Assembly: GCA_013407085.1 (NCBI GenBank)
Contig: JACCGJ010006393.1
Coordinates: forward strand, 124,001-188,000
Length of the DNA: 64,000 nt
From: Atriophallophorus winterbourni
Lineage: Eukaryota > Platyhelminthes > Trematoda > Plagiorchiida > Microphallidae
Direction of reading: 5' to 3'
The notes beneath the pieces were generated by a model. That model saw only the letters and a list, made by a program, of their open reading frames with translations, made no database searches and had not been told where the DNA came from. The position numbers were made by a program, and so were the translations under genes. Position 1 is the stretch's first letter; each line of letters opens with the position of its first letter. This document shows, piece after piece, positions 10,440-21,965 of this stretch.

Positions 10440-11248
10440 CGCATTAACTGCAAGGCGACTATAAACAAATGCCAGAGAGTCACATTTTACGAAGAAGCCC
10501 AAGAATGATACTTTCAATTCAAAATGTTTTATAGAATCATTAAGGGAAAATATTATGAACATGTTTCCGATTTATCATAAGCAGGTTAATCGAAACTTAT
10601 TTAACATTTTCTATAAAGGGTTATTGTCTATGGGCTTGTAAAGTTTGAATTTGCTTCATGAATACGTTTAAACTGTATATGATATAATCTTGTTTGTAGT
10701 TTGTTAAAAACAGCACAAAATAGGTCAAGGTGGGTGTGCGATTTTAGTTTGAATTTCGTTTAGAAATGAAGTACATACTTCCGCAAGACTTGTTATTAAA
10801 TGAATAATAGCGAAATCAATAAAAATGCTTATAGATGGTGATGCATCCGTGATGGATGGCAATTCAATACATTCGATTTCGATTTCGAAACTAGACAAGA
10901 AAAAAGAATTCACGTATTGCATTAGAGTATCAGTGGTTTCCTTGATTTTGGGAGTTGAATATAGAAAGCAAATTTGTATGGTCATTGCGCTCCATATTAA
11001 AATCCTAATGCTCAGCACGTCCCGCTCACACTTATCAGATACGGAACCACCTCATTAAAATAGACTAATACACCTGAAGCTAGACAGACTTAATTGCACC
11101 CTTGAGATTAGCAGTCTATTATGAAGGCTGAATGTGTTTGATTGTCAGCACGCTCATTCATCTCACGAATATTACGCAATGTAAAAGAAATAGCTGTCAA
11201 AAAATAATCAATGTATCTATATAGAACGAATTCGCAGTAATATCAAGA
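10440..11248. other. Anonymous AT-rich DNA
   Basis: A 97-codon minus-strand open frame (10725-11018) has no recognisable domain. Otherwise nothing seen. Confidence 0.35.
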
Positions 11249-11322
11249 GCTATATTCTAATAACTAGACTGCTTATTGACTTATATATAAGAAAATAAGC
11301 AGTCTAGTTATTAGACTATGGC
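11249..11322. repeat. Long hairpin-forming inverted repeat
   Basis: Arms of 29 nt (11249-11277 and 11294-11322) pair at 27 positions, with an uninterrupted 21-bp perfect stem next to the loop (11257-11277 with 11294-11314). The 16-nt loop is itself mostly a 12-bp palindrome (CTTATATATAAG, 11280-11291). Total size 74 nt, the range of a microRNA precursor. It could equally be the remnant of a foldback element or a replication-slippage palindrome. Neither arm matches a microRNA I know. Confidence 0.8.
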
Positions 11323-12226
11323 TATTTATATTACTACAAACTCGTTGGCTGGGAAAGCAATAGTGTGTCTAGTCTCTAACTCGTTATGTTTTACCTAAAG
11401 CTTATGATGAATAATTGTATGCAAGACTTAGGTTACAAGAGTAAACATGAATCTTGAACACACATGACCCATATATGTTTCAATAATACAATAAAACACC
11501 CCGTAGTTCTAAACTCAAAATGTAGTTGGTAAATTCGATGTTAGAATCAAAGTAAATGTCATGCCACACGTAGTTACACATCAACCTGCACCTGAGGGAA
11601 TACGTCAAGATTTTGAAATAACCACTAATTTAATAATCTGAGTTCATCCATTTTGGAATAATTTCTTAACGCATCTATAACTGTGTTTCGATAGACTATA
11701 AAATCACTGGTGGCATTCACTGTTAACCTCGGCAAGAACTGACTGTATTTGGAAATAACTAATGTAGCTGCAGAATAGCATTGGGTTTGCTCCAGACGAA
11801 TGAAACTAAACAATTTGTGAAGATGTCGTTATTGATGCTTCGGAAATCACAGTAAGTCAAATATTCTGAGTCGAAAACCAATTGAAAAATTGGCATTTAA
11901 CAGTTGACTTACAATAGAGTTAATCATTGTATAAATTTTATCTTTGTCTTAATGCATGTTAACAATAGGTATTCGAAGAAAATTAAAAGAATTGTTCGCA
12001 CCCGAGCAACATTTAACATCGATGGAATTTATTAAATCAACAACGCAATGATTCCTGAAAACGATTAACAGGATTTTCGCAATTAGCTGACAGGTTTTTT
12101 TGAAATAAAGCACAAGTTCACAGTTGGAAATTTAGCCTGAAAACGCCCAAAACATTTTCTGAATTTAGGGTTTGCTGGAGATGCTCTCATATGATTTCCA
12201 TTAAGTATTACACCAAGAACTACGAA
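11323..12226. other. Anonymous AT-rich DNA
   Basis: No gene or repeat recognised up to the RTE target-site duplication. Confidence 0.35.
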
Positions 12227-12235
12227 AAATCATGT
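12227..12235 (+). repeat. RTE target-site duplication, copy 1
   Basis: AAATCATGT, identical to 16292-16300 at the other end of the LINE. Confidence 0.75.
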
Positions 12236-12471
12236 TGTTGTTGTTGTTGTTGTTGGCCTCCTTCGGTCGATGTCGACCATGGATGTACATCACAATCGCA
12301 TGAATTTCATGTTTTACAGATTTTTGAATGACTAAACAGTCCGATTCGGGAGGAACAATCTCTCCCGCAGCGCCTGCAACGATAGTCGGAACTCTGTTGT
12401 ATTGCATCAGTTGCCCGCCGGCGGCGTGATCTGCGTTTAGCAGCCAAGAGCTGTATCTGCTCCTCCTCGGC

Positions 12472-14143
12472 TTAAAGACGACGCTTTACACAATGCCTCC
12501 AAAGTGAGCGGTCAAGAGCAAGTTCTTCCCAGCTCGCGGGGTTAATGTCAAGAGCTTTCATATCTCTATTGCAAACATATTTGTACCGCAAGTGCGATCT
12601 GCCCAATGGTCGAATTCCTAATTGCAACTCACCATAGAGTAGATCTTTCGGAATACGACCATTTTCCATTCTATAGACATGACCAAACCACCGCAAGCCG
12701 CGCTGACGTAATAGGGTAAACATGCTCTGTAGACCAGCTTTCGAAAGCACTTCAGCGTTACTCACTCTGTTCATCCACGATATATTCAAGATACGACGGA
12801 TGCTTCGTAGATGAAAAGCATTCAGCTTCCGTTTGTGTCTTGCCTGGGAATTCCAGGTTTCGCTGCCGTATAGTAAAGCATTTAGTACGCACGCGCTGTA
12901 TACCATCATCTTTGTTCTTTCAGTCAGCTTGCAGTTACCCCAAACACGAGAGTTCAATCGGGACAAAATGGCAGCTGCTCTGCCAATCCGCTTATTAATC
13001 TCCGTGTCCAGCGAGAGGTTATCCGCAATGGTTAAACCAAGGTATGCAAAATGATGTACTGGTTCAAGCTGACAGTTTCAAATAGTGATGATTGGTGGCG
13101 CTACAGTCCCTTGACGAAGGACTTTGGTCTTGCTCATGCTGATTGTTAGACCAAAGTCTTTGCATGCCGCCTAAAAACAGTCCATTAGTGATTGTAGGTT
13201 CTCTTGCGAGTGAGCAATAAAGGCTGCATCGTCGGCAAACAACAGGTCATGGATTAGCACATCCCGTGCTATGATTTGTGCTCACAACCGGTTCAAGTTG
13301 AAATCTTACCATCACTTAGCGTGTGTATGTAAATGTCTTCTGTTCTCGTCCTAAAAGCGTGCTTCAGAAGCAGAGCAAAGAAAATGCCGAACAGCGTGGG
13401 AGCAAGAACACACCCTTGTTTGACGCTTCGGCGAATTTCAAATGTTTCTGAACTGCAACCGTTAAAATGGACTGAGCCTTTCATGTCTGAGTGGAACGTA
13501 ATAACGAGTCTGAGCAGCCTTGGTGGACAGCCTATCAGATCAAGCATTTTTAAAAGACCTTCCCTGCTGACGTATTCGAATGCCTTGATTAGATAAAAAA
13601 AACAGCCTATAATGGCATACGCTGTTTCCGACACTTTACTTGAAGTTATCTCAGGGAGAAGATCATGTCAACTGTTGATCTTCCCTTGCGGAAGCCACAT
13701 TGAGATTCGGAGTAAATTCGATCAGCTAAAACTTGCAGCCAAATCTGTAAGACTTTAGCAAACAATTTGCCTACAACTATCAGAAGGGAGATTCCTCTGT
13801 AATTGTTGCAGTCGCCTCTGTCACCCTTATTCTTAAATAGCGTGATGATCTTTGTGTCTCGCATCTCTTGTGGGACACCCCCCTCCTGCCAGCACTGAAG
13901 AAGCAAATGGTGAAGATGCTGTAATAATGCTGCTCTACCGCATTTGATGAGCTCAGGTGGAATTCCGTCGTCACCAGGGGCTTTCCCATTCACTAAGCGG
14001 TCGATTGCCGAGTGCTCATCAAGAGTATGAGTGGTGTCTTGATATTCAATGGTCGGCAACCGCTCGACATTTGCAAGTGCATGCGGTAGAACAGTATTGT
14101 CCCTAGAGTAGAGAGATGAGAAGTGCTCTACCCATCTTTCCAT
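12472..14143 (-). pseudogene. RTE reverse transcriptase domain, broken
   Basis: Three frame-shifted blocks read in order on the minus strand. 14143-13646 holds the fingers with NGKAPGDDGIPPELI and NNYRGISLL. 13634-13293 holds the palm start with SVKQGCVLAPTLF. Next, LLFADDAAFIAHS places the catalytic FADD at 13239-13228. The thumb/C-terminal block 12966-12472 includes LLYGSETW and RWFGHVYRM. Stops occur in frame near 13170 and 13080, and the frame shifts near 13640 and 13265. In an intact element this enzyme copies the LINE RNA at the nicked target. The catalytic residues survive, but the protein cannot be made whole. Confidence 0.9.
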
Positions 14144-14628
14144 CTGTTGAGTTTTGTCGACAATCGCCTTACCAGATAAAAAATTAATGGGAGCCGTTTT
14201 AGGTTTGTTTGCGCCAATGGCTATCTTGATCCCATGAAAATTTCCGGTATCCGCAGCTTTTTGGATATTGAGGCTAACTTCAGTCCAATAATCGTTTGCA
14301 CATCGCCTTACAGTCTGTTAGACCCTATTTCTAGCTGCTCTTAGAAGACGTAAGTTTTCATCTGTTGGCATACCTTTGAACCTCAAGAATGCTGAGAGTT
14401 TCTCATTCAACACAGCAGTCATCTCAGAAGCTTTTGCTCCGAACCAGTCGTTCGTTTCGAGCTTTCCGGACTCGACGTGTAAAAGTGCGACTCGGCATAA
14501 TTGCATCTTTTATTCCATTTCCAGTTTTCTGCGCAGACTTTAAGTGCGTTATCTTGCTGAACTCGGCTGTGAAAAGGCTTTTTGCGAATCTCGCAGTTAG
14601 AATGAGGTTGCACATCTACGAGTGACGT
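14144..14628 (-). pseudogene. RTE linker between endonuclease and reverse transcriptase
   Basis: Overlapping minus-strand frames carry WFGAKASEMTAVLNEKLSAF and RLLRAARNRV, the charged connector normally found between the two enzymatic domains of RTE polyproteins. Split over more than one frame by indels. Confidence 0.65.
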
Positions 14629-15445
14629 CTATCCTAGGCGTAGCAAGACAGATTTTGGTGCTTTAAAATCTCGTTTGGGTAGCTTCAGTTTTGCACAACC
14701 GTTGAATGATCGGGTCACGTAGGCCGCTTGGATAGATCTGGTGAGAAGCACGCTTCCTATATTAGTGCGCTCAACAAGAATAAGATCAAAGTGATGCCAA
14801 TGCTTCGAGCGAGGATGTTTACAGGAGACTTTATGCTGAGTTTTTGTTTGAAAGAAAGTGTTACTGACACAAAGATTGAACTGTGTGCACAATTCTAAGA
14901 GGCGTTGTCCATTTTCATTGGTTTTACCTACACCGAACCTTTCGAGAAAATTTGCCAAGACTCATAATCTGCATCAACTCTGGCATTGAAATCACCCAAT
15001 ACCACTACACAGTTATTCTGTGGCACGTTTTTCAGGACGGCTGTGAGGTTATGGTAAAAAGCGTCTTTTTCAGCAGGCGTCGCAGAGAGCGTGGGCGCAT
15101 AAACATCGACCAACGTAACGGTACCAGTAATACACCTCAAAAAGTCAAAATCCGTTTGCTCCCATTGCTGCTAGGTTGTGTTGCTTTTATTATGTCGTTT
15201 CGCACGGCAAACCCAACTCCATGCAGTCGAGGCTTATCGGAACCTCTTGCTTTCCAAAAGAATGTGTAATTACTCTCTGTTAGCTTACCAGCGTCTGGTA
15301 ATCGCGTCTCTTGTAGGGCAGCCACGTCGACATTCAGCCTCTTCAGCTCATTGTTAATCACGGCGGACTCTTTCTCACGCCTCTGATAGTCGAAACGTCG
15401 TCATGAAATAATGGAAGCATGGACCGGACGTTCCAGGTTCCAAGT
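14629..15445 (-). pseudogene. RTE AP-endonuclease domain, frameshifted
   Basis: On the minus strand the blocks run TWNVR (near 15440), LQETRLPDAG, VDVYAPT and then VVLGDFNARVDADYESW (GDFNARV near 14996-14976), followed by a segment ending the domain before the linker. These are the standard motifs of the exonuclease-endonuclease-phosphatase fold: the catalytic E in QET and the D/N of GDFN. Three frames are used, so at least two frameshifts separate the blocks. The domain would nick target DNA to prime reverse transcription. Confidence 0.88.
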
Positions 15446-15688
15446 TTCAGAACTGACATTTGTTGTTTGGTATTTCGATTCGCTGGTACGGGAAACAGTC
15501 TGATTTTCGGTTGATTCCCAATCCCCATGCACCCAATGAGGATAGCATACCGTGGCGAGACGGCACCTTATTGACTGGGGGCTGCCCAGCTTGAGGCGGG
15601 CGGTAGAAGTCCAATGAGACCTGGAAGTCTCTCCCACCGTCTAAAGCAGCCCAAGACGCTTAGCTCTACGCCAGTAGAGCCATAGCTT

Positions 15689-16090
15689 TTAACCGGTATC
15701 TGCTGCTTCCCGTGTTATTTTTCCGTAGAATTGGAATGGAGTGTCCTCTCCATTGGTGCGTTGTGATGTACGCCAGGGCAGTTCAATATGGAGAACTAGC
15801 TGTTGCCCATGCAGCAAGTGCTTCCTCTCTACGGCACCACTAGAACCAAAAAAACAGCTGGGCTGATAGGTTTGGACAACGATGTCGTCGCAGGAGCTAG
15901 CAGGACGAAGTTGTATAAACTTCGGACTGCCTAACGGGACTCCGGCTCCGGATTTTTCCTCGAGGTTGACTCCTGAAGCCTTTCCCATGATTGGATGTAG
16001 CCACAAGGCAGTGGAGGTTTGAGATAATGGTTTTCCTTCCCCTAGGTGGGCCGCCTTCATGGATTTACGAGCTCCACCTGCCCGAAGCAT
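15689..16090 (-). CDS. Open frame in RTE 5' leader, function unknown
   Basis: A 133-codon open frame near the 5' end of the LINE, rich in Gly, Ser, Pro and Leu. No domain recognised. The same DNA block recurs, diverged, at 29040-29345, so it belongs to the element and not to the host. It may be an untranslated leader that happens to be open, or a vestige of a first ORF. Confidence 0.4.
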   Translation of the reverse strand: MLRAGGARKSMKAAHLGEGKPLSQTSTALWLHPIMGKASGVNLEEKSGAGVPLGSPKFIQLRPASSCDDIVVQTYQPSCFFGSSGAVERKHLLHGQQLVLHIELPWRTSQRTNGEDTPFQFYGKITREAADTG

Positions 16091-16291
16091 GCTGGTTTTG
16101 AGGCGCTAGTCGGCCGCCTTTGCCCTTTCTCCTGTCAGTAGAAGCAGTTCCGCCGGGTCACATAGGACCACGCGTGCAGGCCAGGAGCTAGACTTGGTTG
16201 TCAGAGGCTATATGAGACGCGGGCCATTAGAGCATTTTTGAAATTGGGAGCTTATCCCTAAAACCGCCCCGGCCGTGATAACCTTGGAAAG

Positions 16292-16300
16292 AAATCATGT
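16292..16300 (+). repeat. RTE target-site duplication, copy 2
   Basis: AAATCATGT, identical to 12227-12235. Confidence 0.75.
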
Positions 16301-16800
16301 ACTCGCTACAAAATACTCACTAGAACATCATGACTACAAAACCACCCTATTATACGAAAAGTATTCAAACAAAATGAATGGAAAGGGGGGGGGCTGAACT
16401 GGATCATCTATGCTTGTTGAGCTAGAACAATGTAGAAACGGTAATCCCAAAATTAAAATGTCCTCATTCCATCAACGACACCAACATCCGACAAATTTAG
16501 AGAAGCTGAAAACGGTCTTATATCTCTCGTGAAAAATCGCAGCCATCTCAACCTCAAATTGACGTCACCAACCTAGCATTGCCTGTTTCTGTTCCCACTG
16601 ACAATTTTTATTGCACAGTTATGGAATATTAATTAGAATGAATGTGTTTAGTCTGAATAAACTCGTCCCACATGTGCTTAACTGTTAGGTTTCGACCAAA
16701 TGCAATGAAACAAATACATTTTGCTCATGAGCATAATAGGATCAAAATGAATATTTTAATTTGCTAAGCTAATAGACCATTTAATCACTGTTGGTAACCG
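16301..16800. other. Anonymous DNA with a poly-G run
   Basis: No gene seen. A run of G lies near 16385-16393. Confidence 0.35.
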
Positions 16801-16811
16801 TTCGTTTGTAC

Positions 16812-17035
16812 CAGTACCAGTACCAGGATAACCTCTCGCTAGACACGGGGATTGATAATCGGATTAGCAGAGCAGCTGTAATGAACATCCATGGTAGACA
16901 TCGACCGAAGTTATGGTATAGTATGAAAGCACAAGCCTGATCCAGGCAAAGTGCCGCACAATCAGACTGCACTTGTGCTAAGATAATGCTAGGTTGCCCA
17001 GGCCTAGACAGATATGAAGAAGAAAAAAGATCACG
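16812..17035 (+). mobile_element. Chimeric RTE derivative with internal deletion
   Basis: After three copies of CCAGTA (near 16812-16832), the RTE segment encoding DNLSLDT and RISRAA (16833-16880) jumps straight to the RTE 3'-terminal block ATCCATGGTAGACATCGACC (near 16888-16907), skipping more than 700 bp of the parent. A unique segment follows and ends in a GCCCAGGCCTAGACAGATATG and GAA-rich tail. The layout resembles a non-autonomous element assembled from RTE parts. Only one copy is in the window, so mobility is not shown. Confidence 0.55.
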
Positions 17036-17047
17036 AAATGGTAATGA

Positions 17048-18075
17048 GACTCCAGCTTATTTCAGCCTGAAGCTCACTATCGGTGGACAATCAATTTAGC
17101 CATACGCACCACAGAAAATTGCCAAATTCTCCAAAAAGATCTCGAAGCACTTTATAATTGGTCCTTGCGGAATTGCTTACGATTCAACATCCAAAAATGT
17201 AAAATGATAAACGTCGGTAAATCATTCGAATTCACATACTCTCTGGGATCTCAGCAACTTTCATGGGTTACTGAAGAGAAAGACCTGGGCGTGTGGATTA
17301 GCAGTAACCTGAAGTCTTCACGGCACTGTTCTGTTGTATACAAAAAGTCCTGCCAAATCTTAGCATTGCTCAGAAGGATCTTTGGTCGTTTCCCAAAGCA
17401 GATACTCCCACGTATAATTAACACCTATATCAGACCAACAATGGAGTATGCTGTTCAAGCATGGTCACCATGGTTACAAAACGACATGACCTTGTTGCAA
17501 CGGGTAAACCACCGCGCTACAAAACTGGTGACCGGTCTATACAACAGGCCATACGAGGAGCGGATTGCAACGCTAAACCTCTTTGACTTTTCGTACCGTC
17601 GTCTCAGGGGTGACTTGATCCTGCTTTTCAACATTCTGCATACAGTGGATCACTCACTTGAACACCCGTTTCATCGGCAAGAACCACGTGGTAGCAGATC
17701 GCATGGCTACAAGTTAATTATTCCACACTCCAGATCAAATTGTCGAAGGTTTTACTTTGCTGTCAGAGTCTGTTTTCTATGGAACTCCCTGCCCCCACAT
17801 ATCATTTGCGCAACAAGCCTGAACATGTTCAAGGCTGAACTTGACAAGTATATGTTTACCAAGCCCAACCCTGCACCTGAATACACTTGCTGACTTTCCA
17901 TATGTATAAAACATTTGTGCTGTTTTTTTATGAATTCCTTATATTTTTAATCTGTAGTTACTGTGAATTATTTGCTTTTTGGACCATTAAAACTTTGAAT
18001 TACTTTGAATATCTTGACTTCGTGTGTTTTAGTTATCCGAACAACACTTTCTCGATAATAAAGAAGAAGCATCAG
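17048..18075 (+). mobile_element. CR1-type LINE, 5'-truncated 3' portion
   Basis: The reverse transcriptase C-terminal frame is open from about 17048 to the stop at 17891-17893. It includes NCQILQKDLEALYNWS, LRFNIQKCKMI, EKDLGVWIS, NTYIRPTMEYAVQAWSP and WNSLPPHI, the palm end, thumb and tail of CR1/Jockey-like elements. The catalytic YADD region is missing, so insertion or decay truncated it 5' of this point. After the stop, an AT-rich 3' UTR carries an ACTTTGAATT repeat (near 17989-18010) and ends near AATAAAGAAGAAG (18056). A second copy of the last part (17577 onward) is inserted at 27112. Confidence 0.88.
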
Positions 18076-19210
18076 GAAACGGCTGAACGGTTGATCAACT
18101 GTGTGCATTCACCTGAATAAAGTTTACAAATGAAATCCAGAGCAACAGATGCCTTCAATTTTCGGCGCACACGTCAGTGTAAATAAGAGCGGCAAGTCGA
18201 AAGAGAGCGTCTAATAGAAAGGTAAACAATCTGATCAAATTTCGAAGCGTCATTAACGGCATCCTCACAAAATATTCATTTGCATGCTTTTTCGTCACAT
18301 GCTTCCGTCACAAGCGCTCCTTGTTTGGCATACTCACAAATTCTTCAGTTTCATTGGACTAGAGAGAGTGACTATTGGTCGATAAGCATGTCCTCGTCAA
18401 ACGCAGTAGAATTGAACAAGACTTAGATTTACCCTATTTTACGTCGAAAAATAGATTGATGTTGCAAACGAACGTCAAAAAGGATTCACACACAATTTTC
18501 AGAACTGGAGAACTCCATGGTGTTAGAATACAAAATCAATTTCATCAAAAGAATATCCCGCAGGAATTATGAGATTCGTTACGTCGGCAGACTTGATACG
18601 AGACCGTACGAGCATCATTTTTCCTTGAAACGACATGACCACATATCTCTGATATCAATACACATGAATACCTAGTTACATAAATTCGATTGAAATCAAT
18701 GTTCAATTCTTTCTACCCAAAGTACCCAAAGAAATACACGGAAATGTTTTGAGGCCTGGCATTCAACGACGCAGTCCCTCAACTAAACTAACTCTACAAA
18801 CTAGATGAACACAATTATACATTATCTGCGATTTTGTCGTTGCGATGGTATTTGAAGTAACGTTACTCTGCTGTGGTATATTGAATAAAATGTTCTTGTC
18901 AACCTCTGTCGGTCAATGTTGGCAATGAATTTTCATTTGAAGCGTATTCTGATTATATCCTTCACATCATACCAGATGATTATATAGTACGATTGTGTAA
19001 TGAGAATTTATTCCATAGTTTTCAAAATAATGTTTGCGTGGTGTCTTGTGACCAGCGTTTAGAATATCAAATCAATTCTGCTTTGTCCCAGTAGGTAGAA
19101 CATCCTTCACGCTATGTTCTCCCACAACCGAATGTGTCTGTGCTCAGCGTTTTCATTGCTGATTCATGGATGTCTAATTAAGTAAATTGGGTCCTATATA
19201 AAGGCCGGAT
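18076..19210. other. Anonymous AT-rich DNA
   Basis: No gene or clear repeat recognised. Confidence 0.35.
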
Positions 19211-19214
19211 TCCT

Positions 19215-19515
19215 TATATCTAATCCCATAGAGTGGATCTTTTGAAATTACGACCGTTTTCTATTCTATGGACACCAGCCATGTTTGCCTAGGGTGAAGC
19301 AGTAGACAACTTAAAGGGCAATCCTGCATTTCCTATTCTATCCATCCACTGTTTATTAAGGGTTTGTGACAGCAGTTCCGTAAACACGAGGCATTTATCT
19401 TCAGGTTGCATCTTGCGTATCTGGTTCAGGTTTCACTGTCATACAGTGAAGTGATTAGTAAGCACGCGCTGCATACCATCTTTACCTTCAGCAGGGAATT
19501 ACACCGCAGCTGCAT
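19215..19515 (-). mobile_element. Degenerate RTE fragment
   Basis: The block order matches the minus-strand RTE at 12620-12910: the segment for the GHVYRM region near 19240, the HLRSIRRI region near 19330, and the segment containing CACGCGCTGCATACCATC near 19467. Heavily mutated, no open frame left. Confidence 0.7.
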
Positions 19516-20160
19516 AAGATCAATGAGATTCATATCAATACCTGCACCCGTTGCAGGAAATTTATAATTACACTCATATAAACATCAAGTCGAGCGAGTG
19601 ATTGAGAATTTTCATTTCGATAGTATTTATCGATCAATATCATATTATCAATAAAATGTTGTCAAAGTTATCCTGAATTATAAACTTGATTTTAAAATTC
19701 ACTAAATGAATTTGATTTAGAGCTCACTGGAAGTAGCCTTCCGCATTCTCGATTGGATATCGACTGTCAATTATTGCAAATTTAAAAACGATAAACTATT
19801 TGCAAGGTCTAATTATATTGATATTTTCATTCGGAAACCCTCGGGGAACCATTTATTTCATTAAAATTCAATTTTTGTTTATAGAAGCAGTATAATTTTC
19901 CCTCATGCTGACAGTTTGTCATAATTATTGAAAAGAACGCGCCCGTCGTAATCACCAATTCCAGATTAAATATTTCTAAATTTATTGTTACCAATAAATT
20001 AAACAAGTTCGATCAGCATTGGCAACAAATGCATATCTTAAAAATTGAAGTAGAAGTAGAAGTAAAGTGAACTTTGCGTTTTTGAATTTGGGACTTACAA
20101 CTCAAAGTCAAATTTAAATGCTACTGTTAATTCGATTGCCAACATTTGGATGACGATAAA
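19516..20160. other. Anonymous AT-rich DNA
   Basis: Nothing recognised beyond simple AT-rich sequence and a short AGTAGA tandem near 20052. Confidence 0.35.
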
Positions 20161-20164
20161 TACT

Positions 20165-20290
20165 GTGGATGGAAGCCAACCAGGAAGCGGTTCTGGTGCG
20201 TAAATGCGGGATGTGAGCACCCTGAAAAACTGGTCAATTCGGTTGATTTGATGGGTGGACTTAGATGAATTGAGCGGAAAGGTCATCCAA
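20165..20290 (-). repeat. Short interspersed repeat fragment (CCGGTTTCTGGCTG family)
   Basis: Retains the CCAGGAAGCGGTTCTGG and GGGATGTGAGCACC blocks seen at 36345-36395 and 25990-26060. Confidence 0.45.
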
Positions 20291-20324
20291 AGGTTGACTG
20301 TGTCAAGCTAATTAACAGCCATGA

Positions 20325-20510
20325 ACCGGTTGTGGTGTTTAAGTGCTCAAAATGCTCATTTCCATCACACACATGCAAGTGAGCATTTTAGTTAATAGTT
20401 ATGGGTTTAACCCCATTATACATGTGTTTTGACACATGTAATTGAACAGGTTGGTCGTATCAGCCTTATCCAACAGCGGCATACAAGCACAACTTGCTTA
20501 CTCACAACAT
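20325..20510 (+). repeat. Short interspersed repeat (GGTTGGTCGTATCAGCC family)
   Basis: Blocks: GAACCGGTTGTGGTGTTT, AAAATGCTCATTT / GTGAGCATTTT inverted pair, ACATGTGTTTTGACACATGT palindrome-like block, then GGTTGGTCGTATCAGCC and GGCATACAAGCACAACTTG. Same order at 44739-44905 and 53085-53230. Confidence 0.7.
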
Positions 20511-20639
20511 TTCCTAAAATTGTGTCGACTCTCTTTCTATGTTCTTTATCTCCGTTCTTTCTCCTTTCCGCATAATGTTAGTAAACGTTTCTTTTATTCT
20601 CCCCTAGTCACACACCTACTCTACGCACTCATATAATTT

Positions 20640-21825
20640 TGCCGGTATACGGGATAACAATCTTCTGCTAAGGTAAAGAGGTATAACAGTTATTTTAATA
20701 TAGACCTGTGTGTCCGCAGATATAATTCGAGAAAATATCGTCCACTGTCACTTCTGTGAATGCAACAGATCAAATTAAAGTCATCTCGTAAGATGGTGCA
20801 CATGAACCTTATTGCCCGTGGATCATTCACCTCAACGTGGATCCGAAATTTCATTAATTAATAAAGAACTGAAAATCCTGAAATTCAATTGTTTTTTACT
20901 TGGATCAATCTCTGGTTAAGCCCTCAAAATCGGTTTCAGAGTTAAATGCGTGAATGACATTTTGAAATATTGCCATAATGTGTTCTCAGTCGATAGTTGT
21001 TATTTCAGAATAAACCTAATTAGATTGCTAAACATTTGTGTACAAGAATGAAGTCAATTTCGTCCTTCTTACTTATAATTTGACACGCATGTTGTCGTAA
21101 TGATTTAGCAGATTTACCGAATATATAAATCCGGATGGTTCCTTCAAAGTTAATCACTCAAATGGCAGAGAAACGGCACAAGAGCAAATTTTTACGGTGA
21201 ACGCAGTTCTTTCTTTTACCTTTGTTTGAAATGTATTCGACATCTCATTATAAACTCGTCACGTTTTGATTAGATGAAGAAAAACGGTTAACAGGTGAGC
21301 GTATCGTTTTGGACTCGATATATTCCTCACCCAAAAGTTCCATTCTAATATAAAAGTAAAATAATCAGTTCGAATATTGAATCGCTTACTTCATCCTCTG
21401 GTTCTTGGTAAGCTATTATAAAACTTTCTGGGTTCCGAGTTCTGAGCACAAAGTTGCTACGAATTTTGGGGATATTAGGGAATAATATGCTAAGTGGGAA
21501 TTATTTGCTGTACTATTTTCAGATGTGAAGAGTTAATAAATATGTTTATTGGATTTCGTTGTCACCAAATAATTGAGTCCAGGTAAAAAAAACGACTGTT
21601 TACAACGTTTTTAGCTTCATGAGATTCTGAATTCGATCTGTTTTCAGTAAACCGTTTGTACAAAGGGAAAATGCTACGGAGACATACGTAATCAAACATC
21701 TGGATTGTGTAAACAAATTTATACCTGAATGCACAACCAAGCTTTGAATGGCCAATCCATACTATTAATCTTAGTTATCAGATCAAATTAATGGAATCGA
21801 CTACTTTTGATAGTTCTGAAATCCC
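20640..21825. other. Anonymous AT-rich DNA
   Basis: No gene or repeat recognised. Confidence 0.35.
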
Positions 21826-21828
21826 CTG

Positions 21829-21965
21829 CACTTACATACTCCTACCGGTTTCTGGCTGTTTGCCGTCATTAGGTGGAGACAGTAGGAGTAGGTGCATTGC
21901 GCTTTGAAACCGTGCAATAGTGGTAAGCATAGTTATCCATGAATGGCTCTGTTAGCACAGTCAAA
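21829..21965 (+). repeat. Short interspersed repeat (CCGGTTTCTGGCTG family)
   Basis: Carries the CTACCGGTTTCTGGCTGTTT core and GCCGTCATTAGG, then a GAGACAGTAGGAGTAGG block, as in 7670-7740. Confidence 0.7.

Larger units (their letters stand above)
12236..16291 (-). mobile_element. Full-length RTE-type LINE, inactivated
   Basis: A 4.06-kb non-LTR retrotransposon on the minus strand, bounded by an identical 9-bp duplication (AAATCATGT). Order from its 5' end: GC-rich leader with an open frame (to 15689), AP-type endonuclease region (about 15440-14630), linker, reverse transcriptase with fingers, palm (FADD) and thumb (14143-12472), and a short 3' end finishing in (CAA)n at 12236-12256. The simple trinucleotide tail is typical of the RTE clade. 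Many stops and frameshifts make it dead. At least five other fragments of the family lie in the window (16833-16915, 19215-19515, 25260-25426, 52314-52850, 61578-61814), with more diverged ones at 29040-30050 and 57600-59500. Confidence 0.9.

Noticed and set aside
10725..11018. 97-codon minus-strand open frame
   Set aside because: Hydrophobic, AT-driven composition; no motif and no convincing splice sites.
14883..15269. 128-codon + strand open frame
   Set aside because: Opposite-strand shadow of the RTE endonuclease region.
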